From an uncultured Collinsella sp. (lineage in GTDB: Bacteria; Actinomycetota; Coriobacteriia; Coriobacteriales; Coriobacteriaceae), in the NCBI GenBank assembly GCA_902489225.1, contig CABTZA010000077.1:1-8710 (forward strand): DNA of 8,710 nt. The letters are read 5' to 3'. The translations under genes were made by a program, and so were the position numbers. The number at the start of each line of letters is the position of its first letter. Positions within the stretch are counted from its first letter, which is position 1. Shown piece after piece: positions 5,272 through 8,710 of the stretch. The notes under the pieces are model-generated. The model did not search any database, was not told where the DNA came from, and worked only from the letters and a program-made list of their open reading frames with translations.

Positions 5272-5706
5272 ATGGGAATGACGGGTGCATACGAGCGCAA
5301 TCTCGATGCAAAAGGTCGTCTATCCCTGCCTGCACCCCTTCGTGAGGAGCTTGGAGAGCACGTTCGCGTGTTTAAAGCCCTGGATGTCGATGCTCTGTAC
5401 GTGTTCTCTGCCGAGGCCTTCGATAAGTGGGTCGAAGGACTCTTCGCGGGTCGTGAGGGCCACGAGGGTTTTAACCCGCGTGACATCAACGACCAGAAGC
5501 TTATGAGGGCGATCAACAAGCGCACCACGTCGATGGATGTGGACAGCGCAGGTCGTATCGGTCTTTCTGAGTCTCTCCGCAAGCAGGCGAACCTCGACCG
5601 CGAGGTCACGGTTGTGGGCAACTACGACCACCTTGAGGTTTGGGACCGCGCTACGGCCGATGAGGACGATGATGACGAGGCCCTGCTGGACCTCTTCTTC
5701 TCGTAA
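5272..5706 (+). CDS. mraZ: Transcriptional regulator MraZ, first gene of the dcw cluster
   Basis: MraZ is the DNA-binding autorepressor that opens the division and cell-wall cluster in most bacteria. The 144-residue protein (E. coli 152) contains both copies of the swapped-hairpin AbrB-like repeat with the DxxGR signature: D12-A-K-G-R16 followed by LSLP, and D91-S-A-G-R95 followed by IGLSESLRKQA. The C-terminus has a run of acidic residues (about 130-136) before LLDLFFS. The start at ATG 5272 is backed by a strong ribosome site, GAGGGGAGG (5257-5265), 6 nt before it; ATG 5278 is in frame but less well spaced. rsmH begins 20 nt after the stop, so the two are in one operon. The TGGGG repeats upstream are the expected target for its own repression. 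Confidence 0.97.
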   Translation: MGMTGAYERNLDAKGRLSLPAPLREELGEHVRVFKALDVDALYVFSAEAFDKWVEGLFAGREGHEGFNPRDINDQKLMRAINKRTTSMDVDSAGRIGLSESLRKQANLDREVTVVGNYDHLEVWDRATADEDDDDEALLDLFFS

Positions 5707-5726
5707 GGGCAAGGCACGAGTAACGG

Positions 5727-6692
5727 ATGGAGCGTGGGATCTTGACACAAGAATATCGGCATGAACCTGTCATGCTCGGCGAAGTGCTTGAGTCGCTGCA
5801 GCTAAAGAGCGGCTCCGTCGTCTGCGACTGCACCCTTGGCGGTGCCGGCCATTCGGTAAAGATGGCCGCGCAGGTGGGGGAGACCGGCCTTTTGCTCGGC
5901 GTCGATCAGGACGACATGGCCCTCGAGGCCGCTGGCGCCCGTCTGGACCGCGAGGTTCCCGGCGTACCGCACCAGCTGCTGAAGGGCAACTTCGGCGACT
6001 TGGACGAGCTGCTTTGCTCGGCCGAGGTGCCTGGGGTCGATGGCTTCCTGTTCGACTTGGGCGTTTCGTCGCCGCAACTCGATATCCCTGGCAGGGGCTT
6101 TTCGTACAACGAGGACGCCCCATTGGACATGCGGATGGATCCGGGTAACAACACCTTAAACGCAGCTGAGGTCATCAACACCTATAACGAACACGACCTC
6201 GCCCGGATTCTACGCGTCTACGGCGAAGAGAAGTTCGCCTCGCAGATCGCGCGTGAGATCGTGCGCCGCCGCGAGCATGAGCCGATCGAAACCACCGGTC
6301 AGTTTGTCGAGATCATCAAGGCTGGCATCCCCGCTGCCGCTCGTCGGCATGGCGGACACCCAGCCAAGAAAAGTTTCCAGGCCATTCGCATCGAGGTCAA
6401 TCACGAACTCGATGTGCTCGAGCGAGGGCTTGACGCCGCCACAAGGTGGCTCAACCCGGGCGGACGCATCTGCGTCATCTCGTATCACTCGCTCGAGGAC
6501 CGTATCGTAAAGAACCACTTTAAGGAGATGAGCCAGGGGTGCACGTGTCCGCCGGAGATTCCGGTGTGCGTGTGCGGCAACGTGCCGATACTCAAGGTCA
6601 TCACCCGCAAACCCCTGGTTGCCCAACCCGATGAGGTTGCGCGCAACCCTCGGGCGAGATCAGCCAAGATCCGCGTGGCGCAGCGTCTGTAG
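5727..6692 (+). CDS. rsmH: 16S rRNA (cytosine(1402)-N4)-methyltransferase RsmH
   Basis: RsmH (old name MraW) methylates N4 of C1402 in the decoding centre of 16S rRNA using S-adenosylmethionine. The 321-residue protein shows the SAM-binding segment DCTLGGAGHS (34-43), the acidic D60 after strand 2 (GVDQDD), DLGVSSPQLD (110-119), RGFS (123-126), PLDMRMD (132-138), KKSFQAIRIEVN (214-225) and SYHSLEDR (252-259), all typical. A loop with C272-x-C274-x6-C281-x-C283 could bind a metal; I recall it as common in Gram-positive members. The start is uncertain: ATG 5727 has a weak ribosome site, whereas TTG 5742, giving MTQEYRHEPVML, has GGAG (5729-5732) 9 nt before it and fits the usual N-terminus. I list the ATG. 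It is the second gene of the mra operon. Confidence 0.96.
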   Translation: MERGILTQEYRHEPVMLGEVLESLQLKSGSVVCDCTLGGAGHSVKMAAQVGETGLLLGVDQDDMALEAAGARLDREVPGVPHQLLKGNFGDLDELLCSAEVPGVDGFLFDLGVSSPQLDIPGRGFSYNEDAPLDMRMDPGNNTLNAAEVINTYNEHDLARILRVYGEEKFASQIAREIVRRREHEPIETTGQFVEIIKAGIPAAARRHGGHPAKKSFQAIRIEVNHELDVLERGLDAATRWLNPGGRICVISYHSLEDRIVKNHFKEMSQGCTCPPEIPVCVCGNVPILKVITRKPLVAQPDEVARNPRARSAKIRVAQRL

Positions 6693-6782
6693 ACGCGACC
6701 GCGCGATATTGGACCTCCCGCTCGTACCACAAACGAAGCTTAAACACACTACCAACGTACTCGGGATGGGAGGCGGCATATC

Positions 6783-7253
6783 ATGGGCTACAACACCTCA
6801 AACGCAGCACTCGCCTATGATATGAACGCCATGCCCGCCTATCGTGAGGCACCGCAGGCCCCCGTTGCTCCCCGCGAGCAGCGCACGCCGCGCTTTGATG
6901 TCTACACGGGCGCGGGCCGTCAGGCAAACCAGGCGGTAAGCCCGGTTTTCATGAGCGTTCTTAAAACGTTTTGCATCATTGCGGCCATCTTCATGGCGAT
7001 CGGTGTCGCCCGTGTGGCGCTCGCCGGCGTTACGGCCCAGGTGCTCAACAGCAACGCCGCGCTTACCAACACGCTCGAGAAGGCGACCGACGAGAGCTCC
7101 GACCTGGAGGTCATGCATTCGGTTTATGGTGCCGACACGCGCATTCGCGACCTTGCGGGCGCTTATGGCATGGTGGAGCCCAGCGAGAGCGTTACACTTG
7201 ATTTTTCGCAGGATGCAGCCGCGGGCGCTAGCTCGACCGCGACCGCTCAGTAA
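6783..7253 (+). CDS. ftsL: FtsL-like septum protein, single-pass membrane
   Basis: This 156-residue protein sits between rsmH and ftsI, the fixed place of ftsL. FtsL forms a complex with FtsB/DivIC and FtsQ and activates the FtsW-FtsI septal synthase. The sequence shows a 50-residue cytoplasmic tail rich in Ala, Pro and Gln, one membrane segment at about 54-82 (VFMSVLKTFCIIAAIFMAIGVARVAL in part), and a predicted outside helix at about 83-125. It ends with the FtsL/DivIC-like signature TRIRDLAGAYGMVEPSESVTL and a low-complexity Ala/Ser tail. The start is ATG 6783, with GGGAGG (6768-6773) 9 nt upstream. The 90-nt gap after rsmH shows no terminator. FtsL diverges greatly between species, so the name rests on position and topology more than on sequence; the protein could be annotated merely as hypothetical. 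Confidence 0.82.
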   Translation: MGYNTSNAALAYDMNAMPAYREAPQAPVAPREQRTPRFDVYTGAGRQANQAVSPVFMSVLKTFCIIAAIFMAIGVARVALAGVTAQVLNSNAALTNTLEKATDESSDLEVMHSVYGADTRIRDLAGAYGMVEPSESVTLDFSQDAAAGASSTATAQ

Positions 7254-7270
7254 CAAGACGGTAGCTGAGT

Positions 7271-8710
7271 ATGACAAATGACTATCGCCGCGGTTCCGAC
7301 GGGGGTCGCGGTTCTGAACGTCCCTCATCGCGGGGACGTTCTGGTTATCAAGGAACGGGTCGGCCATCTTACAACGCGAGGCCGTCCTATGGCAACGACC
7401 CCGCGTCGCGTCTCCGTGGCTCGAGTGGTCCTCAGATGCATAACACCAGACCGCGCAAGAGCTCGTCGACCGAATGGCTTACGGGCACGCCGCTGCCCCG
7501 TCGCAAAGCCGTCATGGGCTTCATCGGGTTTGGTTTGGGTTTGGGCGTCCTCCGCCTTGCCGACTATCAAATCGTGGAAGCCGATAAGTTGCGCGACCGC
7601 GCCGATGCACGTCGCTTGCTTGCGCAGACGCTGTATGCCAAGCGCGGTACCATCTACGACCGTAACGGCAACGTGCTGACGTCGTCTGTTGAATGCCGTA
7701 ACATCGCCGTGAATCCTCAGCTTATCGAGGATGTTGACAAGACGGTATCGGCGCTGGTCAAAGCTACGGGAATCGATAAAAAGACCTGTCGCGAGCTCGT
7801 CGAGTCCGATGGCACCTGGGTGTATATCAAGCGCCAGGTGGACGAAGACGATGCTGCGGCGCTGGAGAAGAAGAACCTGCCCGGCGTGCTTTTTGAGCAG
7901 GGCATGAAGCGCGTATATCCATACGGCAATCTGGCATCGCAGGTACTGGGTGTAGTGAATGTAGACAACGACGGCTTGACGGGTCTCGAAAAGCAATACA
8001 ACAAGCTTCTGACCGGCACGAACGGTTCTCTCGTACGCGAACGCGCGAGGGACGGCAGCTATATCGCGGGCGGTGCCTATAAAAAGGTGGCTGCGGTCGA
8101 CGGCGTTGATATCGTGACGACGCTCGACGTCAATATCCAGCGTGCGGCCGAGGATGCTCTGGCAGAGGCTGTCGAGAAGACAAAGGCCAAGAACGGCTCG
8201 GCTTTGGTCACCGACCCCACGACTGGTGAAATTCTCGCCGCCTGCTCGTACCCGACCTACGACCAGACCGATCTGGAAAACGCCAAGACCGAGGATATGA
8301 ACTTGCGCCTGGTCACCGACGCCTACGAGCCCGGCTCGGTCTTTAAGACGCTCGTGGCGGGCGCCGGCTTCGACTTGGGCGTCGTGCGATCGAGTACGTC
8401 GTTTGAGGTGCCGGCGAGCATCAAGGTGGGTGACGATACCGTCACCGATGCCGACAAGCGCGACTATGCCATGACCATGGATGTGCGCGAGATGATGCGC
8501 CGTTCGTCCAATGTGGGCTTTGTCCTGGTGGGGCGCAAGATCGGTGCCGACGACTTTGCCGCCTATGTGGACAAGTGGGGCATCGGTCACAGCTCGGGTG
8601 TCGATTTTCCGGGCGAGAGCCTGGGCATCGTCAAGGAGCGTGACCAGTATGACGGCGCCACGCTGGGATCGATGAGCTTTGGACAGGCGCTGTCCGTCTC
8701 GCCGATTGAG
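7271..8710 (+). CDS. ftsI: Septal peptidoglycan transpeptidase FtsI (PBP3 / class B PBP), 3' end outside the window
   Basis: The frame is open from ATG 7271 to the right edge (480 codons, no stop). FtsI crosslinks septal peptidoglycan outside the membrane, with FtsW as its glycosyltransferase partner. The N-terminal 79 residues are a basic Gly/Ser/Arg/Pro-rich tail with RPSY twice (31-34, 37-40). A membrane segment follows at about 80-98 (VMGFIGFGLGLGVLRLA). The PBP dimerisation domain opens with RGTIYDRNG (125-133). The transpeptidase domain contains the nucleophile motif S356-V-F-K359 and S412-S-N414. The third motif, KTG, should lie beyond the window. ATG 7271 has a weak ribosome site and lies 17 nt after ftsL; an in-frame TAG at 7262 rules out an earlier ATG start. 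It could instead be named for a SpoVD-like PBP, but the dcw position favours FtsI. Confidence 0.95.
   Translation, partial: MTNDYRRGSDGGRGSERPSSRGRSGYQGTGRPSYNARPSYGNDPASRLRGSSGPQMHNTRPRKSSSTEWLTGTPLPRRKAVMGFIGFGLGLGVLRLADYQIVEADKLRDRADARRLLAQTLYAKRGTIYDRNGNVLTSSVECRNIAVNPQLIEDVDKTVSALVKATGIDKKTCRELVESDGTWVYIKRQVDEDDAAALEKKNLPGVLFEQGMKRVYPYGNLASQVLGVVNVDNDGLTGLEKQYNKLLTGTNGSLVRERARDGSYIAGGAYKKVAAVDGVDIVTTLDVNIQRAAEDALAEAVEKTKAKNGSALVTDPTTGEILAACSYPTYDQTDLENAKTEDMNLRLVTDAYEPGSVFKTLVAGAGFDLGVVRSSTSFEVPASIKVGDDTVTDADKRDYAMTMDVREMMRRSSNVGFVLVGRKIGADDFAAYVDKWGIGHSSGVDFPGESLGIVKERDQYDGATLGSMSFGQALSVSPIE

Noticed and set aside
4211..5335. Minus-strand open frame of 374 codons spanning xerD, the intergenic block and the mraZ start
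   Set aside because: The product is a Pro/Arg/His-rich run with no domain; it crosses a terminator hairpin and the mraZ promoter, and it is not supported by a ribosome site.
6683..6696. Inverted repeat GCGTCT/AGACGC across the rsmH stop codon as a terminator
   Set aside because: The stem is short with at most a TGTA loop and there is no T-run; ftsL follows in the same direction and should be co-transcribed.
7278..7679. 133-codon open frame overlapping the start of ftsI
   Set aside because: It is out of frame with ftsI, has Ala/Arg-rich shadow composition, and the ftsI frame from 7271 carries the membrane segment and PBP motifs.
7325..8590. Long open frame of 421 codons on the minus strand opposite ftsI
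   Set aside because: It lies fully opposite a clear FtsI with intact SxxK and SxN motifs and shows no domain of its own.

Overview
The window looks like an ordinary chromosomal region of a high-GC Gram-positive bacterium of the class Coriobacteriia, most likely Collinsella or a close relative. This is an inference from the protein flavour (a UPF0371/DUF1846 protein, an actinobacterial-style pyrG-xerD pair, and RsmH with a Cys-x-Cys...Cys-x-Cys loop), the codon use and the G-rich repeats before mraZ. No database search was possible. All genes are on the + strand. There is no tRNA, rRNA, CRISPR array, transposase or prophage gene.

Layout. (1) 1-1431 is the 3' part of a UPF0371 (DUF1846) gene, ended by a strong intrinsic terminator (1466-1498). 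(2) 1687-2025 is a small winged-helix DNA-binding protein, a one-gene unit with its own probable promoter and a terminator at 2050-2082. (3) 2204-3865 is pyrG (CTP synthase), followed 2 nt later by xerD (3868-4809), so these two are probably co-transcribed and translationally coupled. (4) 4810-5271 is a 462-bp gene-free block with unusually dense structure: an AT palindrome, a 20-bp perfect hairpin, two clusters of TGGGG repeats, a three-site AACATAT array whose middle site resembles a LexA box, and a good sigma-70 promoter. (5) From 5272 comes the start of the division and cell-wall (dcw) cluster: mraZ, rsmH, an ftsL-like gene and ftsI. ftsI runs off the right edge of the window.

How the parts work together. 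PyrG supplies CTP for nucleic acids and phospholipids, and XerD resolves chromosome dimers before division. MraZ is the repressor of its own operon, RsmH methylates 16S rRNA, and FtsL and FtsI belong to the septal peptidoglycan machine. The TGGGG repeats that run into the mraZ promoter, several of them 10 bp apart, fit the known mode of MraZ autoregulation.

No gene here is clearly a new system. The most interesting sequence is the regulatory block before mraZ. It suggests at least two layers of control on the division operon: MraZ itself, and a second factor that reads the AACATAT sites, possibly LexA, which would tie division to DNA damage.
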